NCBI GenBank assembly: GCA_026129685.1
Contig: JAHCHO010000005.1
Coordinates: forward strand, 328,988 to 392,987
Reading direction: 5' to 3'
Source of the DNA: Fimbriimonadaceae bacterium
Lineage (GTDB): Bacteria; Armatimonadota; Fimbriimonadia; Fimbriimonadales; Fimbriimonadaceae
DNA length: 64,000 nt
The position numbers and the translations under genes were made by a program. The notes under the pieces are model-generated. The model ran no database searches, was not told the DNA's origin, and worked only from the letters and a program-made list of their open reading frames with translations. Positions 1-9,584 of the stretch are shown here, in pieces. Position 1 is the stretch's first letter. The number at the start of each line of letters is the position of its first letter.

Positions 1-1856
1 GCCTCGCCGCGACCCTTGCCGCCCCGCACAAGGTGATCCTCGTCTCGTGGGACGGCGCCCCGCATTGGGTCGTCTCCCGTATGATCGCGGAAGGCAAGCT
101 TCCCACCCTCGCCGCGATGGCGAAGGAGGGGGTTATGGCCGACGGCATGCTCGCCGCCTACCCCTCCAAAACCGCCGTCGGCCACGCCGCGATATACAAC
201 GGGTGCTGGCCCGATCGAACGGGCGTCTCGAACAATACGGTCCCGCAGATGCCGCGGGCGGAGCACACCCCGTTCGAGACCATTCGAGGCTTCGACTCCG
301 CCGCCCTCAAGACCGAGCCTCTCATGATCACCGCCGCCCGGCAGGGGAAGCGCGTGGTCAGCCTCTCCTCGACCCAGTCCTTCCCGACCGAACGGTGGAC
401 CGAGCTTCTCCGTGAAGAGGGCCGGGAGGCGAACCTCACCACCTTCTCCGGTTTCGAAAGCCAGATCGTGGGCAACCGATCCCTGACCGCCAAGGACTTC
501 CGGCCCGCACCCGCGTGGCCGAACGCCCGAGCCGTCGGGCAGGCCATCCAGGCCGAGGCGCAGGTCGGCGACCAGACCTTCGAGTTCCAGGCGATCGACG
601 ACGCCAACGACCCGGCCGTGGGATTCGATACCGTGCTTCTTCGAGAAAAGGGAACCACCGCGATGGAGTCGCTCAAGCCGCGCGAGGCGGGGGAAGACAC
701 CCGACCCTGGTCCAAGCCTCACCGGGTCACCAAGGGCGATTGGTTCGGCAACGCCTTCTTCCGCCTTTTCGAACTCGGCTCGGACGGCAAAGCGGTGACC
801 CTCTTCATTCGCGGAGCGGCCGCGATGCGCGGCACCGCCGGGGTCGCCGAGACCGAGGAGTACCTGAAGGCCTATCCCGGGTTTCACGCCGACGCCTTTG
901 GCGATTACGAACGCGGTGCTTTGGGGACTCCCCTCTACAAAGGAGGCGACGGTCTCGCCGAGCGACGCGTTCTCGAGTTGGTGCGATTGGACTGCGAGTT
1001 TCTGACCTCGAGCACCCTCTACGCCGCGAAGCGCTATTCACCCGACCTGATCACGCACTACACGCCCCAGAGCGACAGCGCCGGCCACACCTGGATGGGC
1101 TTGCTGGATCCCGGCACCCCCGCCTATCGGCCCGAACTCGCCGCCAAGCTGTGGCCGATCTACGAGAAGGTTCTGCAACTGCAGGATGCCTGGATCGGCA
1201 ACGTCCGGGCCGCCCTGGGCAAGGAGTATGCGGTCGTCATCGTCAGCGACCACGGGATGGAAGGGGTCGCAAAGCGGTTCCGGCCCAACGTCGTCCTGCG
1301 CGAGGCGGGTCTATTGACGGTGGAGGGCAACCGCGTGGACGGGTCTCGCTCGAAGTGTTTCGCGCCGCCCTGGGGCGAGTTCTCTCCGATCGTTCACACC
1401 ACCGATTGGAAGGGCGGGATCGTGCCGCCGAGCGAGAAGGCGACGGTGATGGACCAGGCCGCGAAAGCGCTGCTCTCGGCCCGCGACCCCGAGACCGGAG
1501 ACCCGATCGTGACCGCGGTGTTTCGGGCGGACGATTTCGCGCAACTCGGCATCGGGGGCGATACGGCGGGCGACCTCTACCTAGACCTGGCTCCCGGCTA
1601 CTACCCGGTGAGCGAAGCCTCCGGGCCGATCGTCTCGGTCTACGATCGGGAACGGGGCGGCGGCGCCCACGGCTTCTTCCCGTTCCGCAGGAAGATGCAG
1701 GCGATCTTCGTCGCCGCCGGCCCGGGCGTAGGGGCCCGGACCGCCCTGGGAGGGGTTCGCCAAGTGGACGTCAACCCGACCGTCTGTGCGTTGCTCGGCA
1801 TTCGGGCAGCGCCGCAGGTGGTGGGTCGCTCCCTGTTCGACTCGCCCGGCCGGTAG
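1..1856 (+). CDS. Type I phosphodiesterase/nucleotide pyrophosphatase (alkaline phosphatase superfamily), 5' truncated
   Basis: The reading frame is open to the window edge, and the first visible codons look like the end of a signal peptide (LAATLAAPHK), so the true start lies upstream. About 617 residues are visible. Alkaline-phosphatase-superfamily metal and nucleophile motifs appear in order: VSWDG (metal Asp), YPSKTAVGHAA (probable Thr nucleophile), DSAGHTW, VSDHGME and GAHGFFP. The family hydrolyses phosphodiester or phosphate-ester bonds, here probably outside the cytoplasm. It is convergent with fucose isomerase. The exact substrate cannot be told from sequence. Confidence 0.85.
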   Translation, partial: LAATLAAPHKVILVSWDGAPHWVVSRMIAEGKLPTLAAMAKEGVMADGMLAAYPSKTAVGHAAIYNGCWPDRTGVSNNTVPQMPRAEHTPFETIRGFDSAALKTEPLMITAARQGKRVVSLSSTQSFPTERWTELLREEGREANLTTFSGFESQIVGNRSLTAKDFRPAPAWPNARAVGQAIQAEAQVGDQTFEFQAIDDANDPAVGFDTVLLREKGTTAMESLKPREAGEDTRPWSKPHRVTKGDWFGNAFFRLFELGSDGKAVTLFIRGAAAMRGTAGVAETEEYLKAYPGFHADAFGDYERGALGTPLYKGGDGLAERRVLELVRLDCEFLTSSTLYAAKRYSPDLITHYTPQSDSAGHTWMGLLDPGTPAYRPELAAKLWPIYEKVLQLQDAWIGNVRAALGKEYAVVIVSDHGMEGVAKRFRPNVVLREAGLLTVEGNRVDGSRSKCFAPPWGEFSPIVHTTDWKGGIVPPSEKATVMDQAAKALLSARDPETGDPIVTAVFRADDFAQLGIGGDTAGDLYLDLAPGYYPVSEASGPIVSVYDRERGGGAHGFFPFRRKMQAIFVAAGPGVGARTALGGVRQVDVNPTVCALLGIRAAPQVVGRSLFDSPGR

Positions 1857-1891
1857 GATTGGGGTTCCTCGCCTCGCATAGAGTGACAGGA

Positions 1892-1938
1892 CCTCTCGGC
1901 GGTCATCCTGAGCAACAAAGGACTTGGGCGCCGAGAGG
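1892..1938. repeat. 10-bp perfect inverted repeat between convergent genes
   Basis: CCTCTCGGCG at 1892-1901 is exactly complementary to CGCCGAGAGG at 1929-1938, with a 27-base loop holding GTCATCCTGAGC. It lies between two converging stop codons. It has no U-tract, so it could be a bidirectional terminator or a copy of a dispersed intergenic repeat. Confidence 0.5.
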
Positions 1939-1959
1939 CGAGTCCGCGACGATCGGTCC

Positions 1960-3756
1960 TTACCCGTAGATCGGACCGTACGCGGAGCAAGCCCGGTAGT
2001 CGCCGTCTTGCGGGTTCATCGCCCCAAAACGGGCCCACGACGAGGGTCGGAACACCGATTCGTCCGCCACATTGTGCATGTCCACCGGGATGCGCAACAT
2101 CGACGCCAGCGTGATGAGGTCCGACCCGATGTGGCCGAACGAGATCGCCCCGTGGTTCGCGCCCCAGTGGTTCATCACCGTGTAGACGTCGCGGAACGGA
2201 CCATGACCCGTCGTTCGCGGCGCGAACCACGTCGTTGGCCACGAGGGGTTCGTCCGCTCGTCGAGGATTCGGTCCACCTCCGCCGGCAAATCGAGGGTCC
2301 ATCCCTCCGCGATCTGAAGCACCGGACCGAGGCCTCGCACCAGGTTGAGACGACACATCGTCACCGGCATCCCGCCGAGGGTGGTGAAGTCGGTGGACCA
2401 CCCGCCGCCCGGGAAGTATTCGCGGATCGAAGCGCCCCACCGGGTGTTCGCCAGGCAGGCTTCGACTTCTTCCCCCGTGATCTCCCAGTACGGCTTCAGG
2501 GCCGGTTTGCCGTCGCGCGATTGCCTTCCCGTCCAATCGAGCGCGGAAGGACCCGAGTTGATCAGGTGCAAGAACCCTCCCTCGGCGACGCCTGTCGGCG
2601 TCCAACCCGTGACCCGCTCGACGGCGGTGGGGCTCCAGTAGGTGCGCACATCGGAGAACATCTGGGCGGTACCCGTCAGCAGGTGGCCGAGGAGCATTGA
2701 GACGCCATTGCAGGCGTCGTTCTCGGTCGCCACGACGTAGGGCTGGCGGATGCCGTTCCAGTCGAACGACGAGCAGAGGATCGCTTCGAGGAAGTCGCCG
2801 TTGGGGAAGTGGTCCGTCCATTGGCGCTGACCTTGAAACCCGGCGGCGAGGGCGTTATGACCTTCGGCCTCTTCGTAGAACCCACGGTCGGCGAGCCTCG
2901 GGTTGCCCACCATCAGATCCCGGGCGATGAGGGCCATCATGACGCTTCGCTCCCAATCGAGGTCGAGGTCGGCGCGCGAGCGGGGCTTCTCCGGCCCGTT
3001 CCAGTCCTTGCCCTCGTGGCAGTTCTCCCGTACCCAGAGCAGGGCACGGTCGAACTCCTCCTCGTCGAAGATCCGCCGGTCCATCCGGCGAACGAATTCG
3101 GTCATGTCGATCGTCTCGGCGCGCATCCCCAGATAGGACTGGAAGAAGTCCTGATCCACGATGCTTCCCGCGATGCCCATGCTCACGCCGCCCATCCCAA
3201 GGTACGCCGTCCCCCGCATCGTCGCCACCGCCAGACCCGCCCGGGCGAACCGAAGCAGCTTTTCGCGCACGTCGTCGGGGATCGCGGTGTCGCCCGCTTC
3301 CTGAACGTCGCGCCCATAGATGCCGAAGCAGGGAAGTCCCTTCTGGCTGTGTCCGGAAAGTGTGGCGGCGAGATACACCGCCCCCGGGCGCTCCGTGCCG
3401 TTGAACCCCCAGATCGCCTTCACGGTGAGGGGGTCGGTGTCCATCGTTTCGGAACCGTAGCACCAGCACGGGGTGACGGTCAGAGAGACGCCCACGTTCT
3501 CCTTCCGAAACGTCTCCGCGCACTTGGCCGCCTCGCTGAAGCCGCCGATGCAGCCTTCCGCCACGACGCACTCGACGGGAAGCCCGCACGGGTGCCGCAA
3601 CGACCCCTCGAGGAACGCCTTCGTGGCTTGCGCCATCGCCATGACCGGGCCCTCGAGCGACTCGCGAACGCCGCCGTAGCGCCCGTCGATGGTGGGTCGG
3701 ATACCGATCTTGGGAAGAGAACCGCGAAGCCGATTCACGGGCGAAAGCGTGCGCAT
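1960..3756 (-). CDS. fucI: L-fucose isomerase
   Basis: The 598-residue product matches the usual size of L-fucose isomerase, which converts L-fucose to L-fuculose in the cytosol (first step of fucose catabolism). The expected metal and catalytic ligands can be placed: E345 (VVATEND), D369 (FSDVRTYW) and H535 (GANHGAIS), equivalent to E337, D361 and H528 of the E. coli enzyme. No fuculokinase, aldolase or fucose permease is adjacent, so the rest of the pathway must be elsewhere. The ATG at 3756 has no clear Shine-Dalgarno; a later start is possible because the first ~30 residues are not a recognisable family feature. Confidence 0.93.
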   Translation of the reverse strand: MRTLSPVNRLRGSLPKIGIRPTIDGRYGGVRESLEGPVMAMAQATKAFLEGSLRHPCGLPVECVVAEGCIGGFSEAAKCAETFRKENVGVSLTVTPCWCYGSETMDTDPLTVKAIWGFNGTERPGAVYLAATLSGHSQKGLPCFGIYGRDVQEAGDTAIPDDVREKLLRFARAGLAVATMRGTAYLGMGGVSMGIAGSIVDQDFFQSYLGMRAETIDMTEFVRRMDRRIFDEEEFDRALLWVRENCHEGKDWNGPEKPRSRADLDLDWERSVMMALIARDLMVGNPRLADRGFYEEAEGHNALAAGFQGQRQWTDHFPNGDFLEAILCSSFDWNGIRQPYVVATENDACNGVSMLLGHLLTGTAQMFSDVRTYWSPTAVERVTGWTPTGVAEGGFLHLINSGPSALDWTGRQSRDGKPALKPYWEITGEEVEACLANTRWGASIREYFPGGGWSTDFTTLGGMPVTMCRLNLVRGLGPVLQIAEGWTLDLPAEVDRILDERTNPSWPTTWFAPRTTGHGPFRDVYTVMNHWGANHGAISFGHIGSDLITLASMLRIPVDMHNVADESVFRPSSWARFGAMNPQDGDYRACSAYGPIYG

Positions 3757-3817
3757 GGCAACCCGATTCGACGCGACGCGGGTCCCTTCCTACTAATCCG
3801 GGACCGCCCTAAAGCGA

Positions 3818-3846
3818 AAGCGCCGAGCCCGTCGGGCTCGGCGCTT
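3818..3846 (-). terminator. Strong hairpin terminator of the PEP-CTERM gene
   Basis: AAGCGCCGAGCCC (3818-3830) and its exact complement (3834-3846) form a 13-bp stem with a 3-base loop, about 20 bases after the PEP-CTERM stop codon. On the minus strand it is followed by a modest T-rich stretch (TTCGCTTT). Confidence 0.75.
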
Positions 3847-3865
3847 GAAACGACTCGGTGCGCGG

Positions 3866-4696
3866 TTATCGGCGCCGCCGTCGCAGGAGGGCCGCCGCGC
3901 CCACCGCGAGGGCGACCATCGAAGCGGGTTCGGGAACCGGATTCCCAGCGGTGCCGAGGCCGGCCGCCATCGTGCCGTCCATCGCCCCGTCGAAGAACGC
4001 GAGCATGCTGATGCGGCCCGCCGTGTTGTCGCCGTCGTTGTCGCCCAAGATGTCCACCGCGTCGGAGTCCGTATCGCCGTCGTTGTAGGTGTACATCGAG
4101 TAGCGCCCGTCCACGCCGTTGGCGGCCACCGTGTTGATGAGGGCGCCATCCAGGTAGTAGTTGATGTTGCCGGCCGTGTTGACGCTCAGGATGAGGCGGT
4201 TGTAGCGATTGGCGTAGATCTTGCCCGCGTACACGCCGGCCGTTCCCGCCGATCCGAACACGCCGCCCGCGTCCTCGCCGTCCCAGCGCACGAACGAGTC
4301 GCCGTCGTTGCCGTTGTCCGCCGAGGTGTTGAACAGGCTGGCCCAGCCGGTCGTCTCGCCGGCGCCCTTCGTGAACGACACGTCCATCAGGATGGAGAAC
4401 TGGTTGACGTAGCCGCCGCCGCCGTTCGCGCCGATGCCGTGCCAAGCTCGGAACAGGTTGCCGACGCCGAAGGTGGCGACCTGCTTGTTCACCGTTCCGA
4501 CCGTGTCCGAAACGTAGGTCGGCGAACCCAGCGTGGTCGGCGTGCCGCCGTTGCGCGCCTCAAGCGGCAAGACGTTCGGCGGGTTGGTGTCGATGAACGG
4601 ATTGAGCGTTCCGTTGAAGTCGAACGCGCTGACGATGCTCTGGCCGAAGCCTGCCGAGGAAACGACGGCAAGGGCCGCCACGAATGCCTTCTTCAC
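3866..4696 (-). CDS. PEP-CTERM sorting domain protein (LamG-like surface protein)
   Basis: The 276-residue secreted protein begins with a signal peptide (VKKAFVAALAVVSSAGFGQ) and ends with the PEP-CTERM signal: VPEPASM, a hydrophobic stretch, then RRRRR. In other bacteria exosortase processes this signal and the protein goes to the cell surface or matrix. The middle part is rich in Gly, Asn and Asp and resembles a LamG/concanavalin-type beta sandwich (inference). The GTG start is chosen because AAGGAGG lies five bases upstream and the signal peptide starts there; an in-frame ATG at 4771 would sit inside the promoter. No exosortase gene is in the window. Confidence 0.88.
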   Translation of the reverse strand: MKKAFVAALAVVSSAGFGQSIVSAFDFNGTLNPFIDTNPPNVLPLEARNGGTPTTLGSPTYVSDTVGTVNKQVATFGVGNLFRAWHGIGANGGGGYVNQFSILMDVSFTKGAGETTGWASLFNTSADNGNDGDSFVRWDGEDAGGVFGSAGTAGVYAGKIYANRYNRLILSVNTAGNINYYLDGALINTVAANGVDGRYSMYTYNDGDTDSDAVDILGDNDGDNTAGRISMLAFFDGAMDGTMAAGLGTAGNPVPEPASMVALAVGAAALLRRRRR

Positions 4697-4742
4697 TCTG
4701 TCCTCCTTCGTCGAGAATCTGACGTTCTCGTTCGAATAGCCC

Positions 4743-4771
4743 ATTGTAGGGCGTTTGCGCCCGCTTGTCAA
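4743..4771 (-). promoter_or_regulatory. Near-consensus sigma70-type promoter for the PEP-CTERM gene
   Basis: Read on the minus strand, TTGACA (4766-4771) is followed after exactly 17 bases by TACAAT (4743-4748). The predicted transcript would carry a roughly 40-base leader containing the AAGGAGG ribosome site of the gene starting at 4696. Confidence 0.8.
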
Positions 4772-4815
4772 GTGGGGATTTCGCGTTCTTAACCAACGGG
4801 CAAAGGAGTGGGGGT

Positions 4816-6384
4816 ATGTTCTCCTCGATGAAGCTCTCTCGTCGCGAGTTGCTTGGTTACGGCGCGGCCGGTGCGGTGGGCCTCGCTTCGGCTCCCCTTG
4901 CCCTCGGCCAGTCCTCCGATCTTCGACCCACGTTCCGGTTCGGGCGTGGACGACGGCCGAAGAACGTGATCTTTATGGTCGCGGACGGCATGGCGGCGAG
5001 CGTTCCCACCATGGCGGACCACCTTCGCCAGCTTCGCGACGGGAAGCACACCTTCTGGGCCGAATGCCTCAAGAAGCCGGGCTTTGTCCGTGCGTGGCAG
5101 GACACTCGGTCCCTCAGCTCGCTGGTGACCGACTCGGCCGCCGCGAGCAGCACCTGGGGTTCCGGGCGATGGGTCTGGAACGGGGCCCTCAACTCGTTTC
5201 CCGACGGCACGGAACTCAAAACCCTCACGAAGATCATGAGCGAGCACGGGGTGCGCTGCGGCCTCGTTACGACGACCACGATCACCCACGCCACCCCCGC
5301 TGGGTTCGCCGTCAGCGTGCCGTCGCGGGACCTGGAGCCCATCATCGCCACGAAGTACCTGAACGCCGGCGTGGACGTGCTTATGGGCGGCGGCGACCGC
5401 TTCTTCAGTCCCGAGCGCCGCGCCGACAAAACGGACGTGTACGCCGCGTTCGCCAAGGCGGGATACAACGTCGTCAAGAGCCGCGACGACGTCCTCGGTC
5501 TCAGATCGCCGAAGATTCTCGGCGTGTTCAGCGACAGCCACCTGCCCTACACCGTCGACCGGGACAACGATCCGGCGATCGCCAAGAAGGTGCCGACTCT
5601 CGCCGAGATGACCAAGGCCGCGATCGCCAACCTGTCCGGCGGAAAGCAAGGGTTCTTGCTCCAGGTCGAAGGAGGCAAAGTGGACCATGGTGCGCACGCC
5701 AACGACCTTGCGGCGCTGCTCTACGACCAACTGGCCTTTGACGACGCCGTGCGCGCCGCGATCGAATTCGCCCAGAAGGACGGCGAAACGATGGTCGTCG
5801 TCACGTCCGACCACGCCACCGGCGGCGTCGCGCTCAACGGCGCCGGCAACGAGTACTTCGACTCCACCGCCGGCCTCCTGTCCGTCGGCGGAATGAAGGC
5901 GTCGTTCGAGAAGCTATCCCCGCTGCTCAAGGATGCGGGACCGTCGACCGTCCAGGACGTGGTGCAGGATCGGTTGGGTCTGAAGTTGTCCGCCGACGAC
6001 GCGGCGACCATCGTCGCGATCATGAAGGGCGACACGCCGTTCAAGCCCTCCATCTTCTACCGAGGCACGACCCAGTCCCTCGCCGTGATCCTTGGCAACT
6101 ACTCGAAGGTCACCTTCACCAGCGGAAACCATACGTCCGACGTCGTGATGGTGATGGCGTACGGTCCGGGTTCCGAAACGATCCCGGGACTGGTCCAGAA
6201 CACCAGCTTCTTCGACCTCATCCTCGCCACGAAGGGCCTCGCCTACGCGAATCCGACGATGACGAAGGAGGAGGCGATGAAGCACATCAAGGACGGCGAC
6301 AACGCGATTCCCGAGGAACTGATGGCGTACTTCGAGCCGGACCACGACGAGTGCGCCGACCACGGTTCGAGTCGTCTCCGCTGA
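4816..6384 (+). CDS. Alkaline phosphatase, Tat-exported
   Basis: The 522-residue protein starts with a twin-arginine signal (SRRELLGYG, R9-R10) followed by a hydrophobic segment and ALGQ, so it is probably exported folded. Alkaline phosphatase motifs follow: VADGM (metal Asp), VTDSAAAS with the presumed nucleophile S107, HATPAGF, EGGKVDHGAH, VTSDHATGG and GNHTSD. The enzyme releases phosphate from organic esters in the periplasm. The ATG at 4816 is chosen because AAGGAG lies upstream and the Tat motif follows directly. It is divergent from the PEP-CTERM gene. No Pho box could be identified. Confidence 0.92.
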   Translation: MFSSMKLSRRELLGYGAAGAVGLASAPLALGQSSDLRPTFRFGRGRRPKNVIFMVADGMAASVPTMADHLRQLRDGKHTFWAECLKKPGFVRAWQDTRSLSSLVTDSAAASSTWGSGRWVWNGALNSFPDGTELKTLTKIMSEHGVRCGLVTTTTITHATPAGFAVSVPSRDLEPIIATKYLNAGVDVLMGGGDRFFSPERRADKTDVYAAFAKAGYNVVKSRDDVLGLRSPKILGVFSDSHLPYTVDRDNDPAIAKKVPTLAEMTKAAIANLSGGKQGFLLQVEGGKVDHGAHANDLAALLYDQLAFDDAVRAAIEFAQKDGETMVVVTSDHATGGVALNGAGNEYFDSTAGLLSVGGMKASFEKLSPLLKDAGPSTVQDVVQDRLGLKLSADDAATIVAIMKGDTPFKPSIFYRGTTQSLAVILGNYSKVTFTSGNHTSDVVMVMAYGPGSETIPGLVQNTSFFDLILATKGLAYANPTMTKEEAMKHIKDGDNAIPEELMAYFEPDHDECADHGSSRLR

Positions 6385-6401
6385 CCCGGCGTCCTGGAAG
6401 G

Positions 6402-7493
6402 TTACTTCTTCAGAATCCGCGTCGCGTTCCGATCCATTTCGGTCCGGACGCGCGCCTCGTTCTTCCGGTCGTAGCCCATCCACATCCGCCGAAGGACGCC
6501 CTTGGCGTCCACCATCAGAACCGCCGGCGTCGCGCCGAGCTGAAGAACCCTGTTGGCCGCACCCGTGCGGTCGAAGACCGCCGTCGTTCCCGCAAGGTAG
6601 GGCTTGGACGACGGCGTCGCACGTAGGACGCCGGAGGCGATCGCGAATCCCTTCCCGCGAAGTTCGACGGCACGCTTCGTGAAGAACGGGGCCGCCGCCG
6701 CCGATACCGAACAGCCCTCGGCGCCGACGAGCAGCACGTAAGGCTTGCCCGCGAAGGTCTTGCCCAGATCCGTCTTGCCCGTGGCCGAATCCCAGACGAC
6801 GGCGGGGATCGGACGGTCGAGGGGAATCGGGAAAGGCTGGTATGGCAGGTACCGGGGGACGTAGCCGTTCTTGATGGGAATCTCGAACAGCTTGGCGTCC
6901 ATGGGCTTCGTGTCCCAAGCCTTGAAATGAAACACCATGAGCCGTCGCCCTTCCTGGCCGCGCGCGTCGTGCGAGTAGAACCAGGGGCGGCCCGCCTCGT
7001 CGATCGCGATTTCGATCACCCCCGAGCCCATCATGGCGGTGTAGGAGGCCTTGATCCGTTCGCAACGGTGGCCGTCGATCGTCTGGGACGGCAGCGACTC
7101 GAACTTGGTCCCCGGCGGAACGAGCTTGCTGAAATCGCCCGCAAAAACGAACTCGGGGAAGGTGTACGCCGGCTCGACCGCGATCTCCGAATCGGGGGCG
7201 AGGGCGATCCCCATGAAGGGCAGGTCGTCGTACACCCGTTGCTTGTGTTCCACTTCCCGGAGCACCCTTGGGTTGACGACGTACTCGTAATCCTCGGAAG
7301 CGCTCTTGCTCGAAAAGTAGAGCCGATGAGGCCTCGCGATCAGGATCTTGCCCGCCGCGTAACCCTTTCGGTCGTTGAAGTCCATCGTGAACTCGGTGCG
7401 GAGGTTCGGCGTCTTCAGAAAGCCGCGCATCCGGTCAAGGGCGGCGTCGGGTGCGGGAACGCTCAGGATGGCGGCAAGCAGTACGGCGTGCAT
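6402..7493 (-). CDS. LolA-like lipoprotein-carrier fold fused to a degenerate thioredoxin-like domain
   Basis: The 363-residue protein has a short signal peptide. Residues ~20-205 resemble DUF2092/LolA-type beta sheets (ILIARPHRLYF, IEIAIDEAGRPWF), found in periplasmic lipid or lipoprotein carriers. Residues ~240-360 look like a thioredoxin/AhpC-type fold (YVLLVGAEGC, then a cis-proline-like ATPAVLMVD at 321-329). The normal CXXC is absent: only C261 remains, followed by SVS, so ordinary disulfide exchange is unlikely. Its 3' end is convergent with the phosphatase gene (17-base gap). The function of the combined protein is unknown; domain assignments are by eye. Confidence 0.65.
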   Translation of the reverse strand: MHAVLLAAILSVPAPDAALDRMRGFLKTPNLRTEFTMDFNDRKGYAAGKILIARPHRLYFSSKSASEDYEYVVNPRVLREVEHKQRVYDDLPFMGIALAPDSEIAVEPAYTFPEFVFAGDFSKLVPPGTKFESLPSQTIDGHRCERIKASYTAMMGSGVIEIAIDEAGRPWFYSHDARGQEGRRLMVFHFKAWDTKPMDAKLFEIPIKNGYVPRYLPYQPFPIPLDRPIPAVVWDSATGKTDLGKTFAGKPYVLLVGAEGCSVSAAAAPFFTKRAVELRGKGFAIASGVLRATPSSKPYLAGTTAVFDRTGAANRVLQLGATPAVLMVDAKGVLRRMWMGYDRKNEARVRTEMDRNATRILKK

Positions 7494-7609
7494 TGTGGAC
7501 CTCTACGCGCATTATGGGGGCCGAGGTCACCGTTCGACGCACCAAATCGACCCAGGCCGGAGGACGGGGACCCTGCCGCCGGGAGGGGGTATAAGCAGGG
7601 AAGCCCTGG

Positions 7610-9580
7610 ATGGACACCCTACGACGGCTCATCGGATCGAGCCTCCTGATCGTTGCCGCCGCCTGCGCGTGTGCCGAACGCGCGGACAATCGTCTGCCCG
7701 GCGTGCGCCTCGCCAAGCCTCCCGCCGTTGACGGGACGATCGCGCCGGGCGAATGGGACGGCGTTCCCGTGGGAACCGACTTTCAAGACCAGGACACGGG
7801 CGCGCCAAGCCCGGAAGCCACCCGGTTTCGCCTCGCGTACGACGCGGACTTCGTCTACTTCGCCGCCGAGATGGACGATTCGGCCCCGAGCCGAATCCAG
7901 GCCACTCAGTACAAAACCAACGTCGGCTTGGGCGGCGACGACAAGATCGAGCTTCGCCTCGATACCTTCGGCACCAACGTGAACTACAACCGCTTTGCGA
8001 TCAACCCCCGAGGGGCGACGCAACTCGCGCTCGCGGGGGGTCGGGCCATGAAGCGGGAGTGGTCGGGAGAGTTTTCCGCCGCCGCCCGCGTCACCGAGTC
8101 CGGCTGGGTGGCCGAGGCGCGCATCCCGTGGCGGCTGATGCTTCTCCCCCGTGGTGGCGTGCGGACGCTCCGCATCAACCTGGAGCGTACGATCGCGCGG
8201 ATGGGACGGGACTTCCACTGGCGATTCACCGGGAACGGCCACCGCGAAGACGCCGGGTACTGGACCGACGTCGAGATTCCGAACGTGCCGATGGACCGCT
8301 CGCTCAAACTCCTCCCCTACGGCTACGCGGGCGTGGATCCCGACGGCGCCATCGCGAACCTCGGACTCGACCTGAAGGCCAAAATCACCGACCAACTCGA
8401 CGCCGCCGCGACGATCAACCCGGACTTCCGCAACGTCGAAAACCAGATCCTGAGCCTCGACTTCAGCTACTTCGAGCGCTTGGCCGGCGAGAGCCGGCCG
8501 TTTTTCCAGGAAGGCGGCGACTATTTCGGGGGAGGCGGCATGGGGCCGCGAATCTTCGCCAGCCAGCGCATCCGCCGCTTCGACGCCGGGGTCAAGGCGT
8601 TTGGGCAGGTCACGGGGAGGACCCGGGTTGGGGTGCTCGACACTGTCGATTTCGGTGTCCAGAACGCCCTGTCCGCCACCGTCGCCCATCGCTTCAGCGA
8701 CAAGACGGGCATCGGGATCGAGGTCGCCGACCTGTCGCAGCCCAATCTGAAGAACCGGGCGCTGGCCTTGCGCGCCGACCATCTGATCGGCGCGACCACG
8801 CTGTACTTCACGAGGATGCAGTCGGACGACTCCGAATTCGGCGGCGGGTACCGCACCAACGCGGGCCTCTCGTACTTCCGGAGCAACGACAGCGTCTACG
8901 TCGACTGGTCCGAGGTCTCGCCGTACTTCGTGCCTCGGCTCGGATTCTCGCCGGAGACCAACTTCCGGGGCGTCAGCGTGGGGGCGCGCCGCTTGCGCAA
9001 CTTCGACTCGGGCCGAATCCAGTCGTACCAGTTGGGGCTCAACGCGGGCGAGTACCGGACGTTCGGCGGTGATCCCTACTCGCGGAGCGTCTCCGCCTCC
9101 GGTGGGTTGGCCTTCTGGCGCGGCGTCGACGTCTCGCTCAACGCGCGGGCGAGCGAGTTCATGGGGAACCGAGACCGGACCGTTGGGATGCAACTGGGCT
9201 ACCCGAGGGGAGACGGCGCTCGCCGGTTTGAACTCGGGTTCGCATCCGGAAGGCTTGGCGGCGGTGACTTTGCCAAGGCCGGGGCATCGGCGTTCCTGAG
9301 GCCAAACTCCCGCTGGGTGCTAAGCGCGTCTTACGAAAGGCAACGGCACTTTGGCGACCGCTACCAGGCCATCCTCGCGTCGAGCTACGACCTCGGCGAC
9401 GACCGTTCGATCAGCGGTCGACTGGTCCAGCGCGGGGGCAGCACGAACGTTTACCTCTCGCTTCGACGGAGCGGAAACCGGGGCGTCGAGTACTACGTGA
9501 TCGTGGGCGATCCGAACGCGCCCACGTTCCGCTCGAGCCTGATCGTGAAGGTCGTCGCCCCGTTGGAAGTACGCTTCTAG
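7610..9580 (+). CDS. CBM9-like domain / DUF5916 outer-membrane protein
   Basis: The 656-residue secreted protein has a signal peptide ending near the Cys-Ala-rich stretch at residues 18-22. Residues ~30-215 form a carbohydrate-binding-module-9-like domain (PAVDGTIAPGEWDGV, VYFAAEMDD). The remainder matches the DUF5916 pattern: a long run of alternating beta strands, NPDFRNVE, and an aromatic C-terminus ending in F (VVAPLEVRF), as in outer-membrane barrels. The family often accompanies surface carbohydrate or peptide handling. A TATAAG box and a weak AGGGAAG site precede the ATG. It is followed after four bases by the Kdo transferase gene. Confidence 0.75.
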   Translation: MDTLRRLIGSSLLIVAAACACAERADNRLPGVRLAKPPAVDGTIAPGEWDGVPVGTDFQDQDTGAPSPEATRFRLAYDADFVYFAAEMDDSAPSRIQATQYKTNVGLGGDDKIELRLDTFGTNVNYNRFAINPRGATQLALAGGRAMKREWSGEFSAAARVTESGWVAEARIPWRLMLLPRGGVRTLRINLERTIARMGRDFHWRFTGNGHREDAGYWTDVEIPNVPMDRSLKLLPYGYAGVDPDGAIANLGLDLKAKITDQLDAAATINPDFRNVENQILSLDFSYFERLAGESRPFFQEGGDYFGGGGMGPRIFASQRIRRFDAGVKAFGQVTGRTRVGVLDTVDFGVQNALSATVAHRFSDKTGIGIEVADLSQPNLKNRALALRADHLIGATTLYFTRMQSDDSEFGGGYRTNAGLSYFRSNDSVYVDWSEVSPYFVPRLGFSPETNFRGVSVGARRLRNFDSGRIQSYQLGLNAGEYRTFGGDPYSRSVSASGGLAFWRGVDVSLNARASEFMGNRDRTVGMQLGYPRGDGARRFELGFASGRLGGGDFAKAGASAFLRPNSRWVLSASYERQRHFGDRYQAILASSYDLGDDRSISGRLVQRGGSTNVYLSLRRSGNRGVEYYVIVGDPNAPTFRSSLIVKVVAPLEVRF

Positions 9581-9584
9581 GCGC

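Noticed and set aside
2809..4011. A 400-codon plus-strand frame across fucI and its 5' flank
   Set aside because: It is antisense to fucI, whose catalytic residues are all in place on the minus strand.
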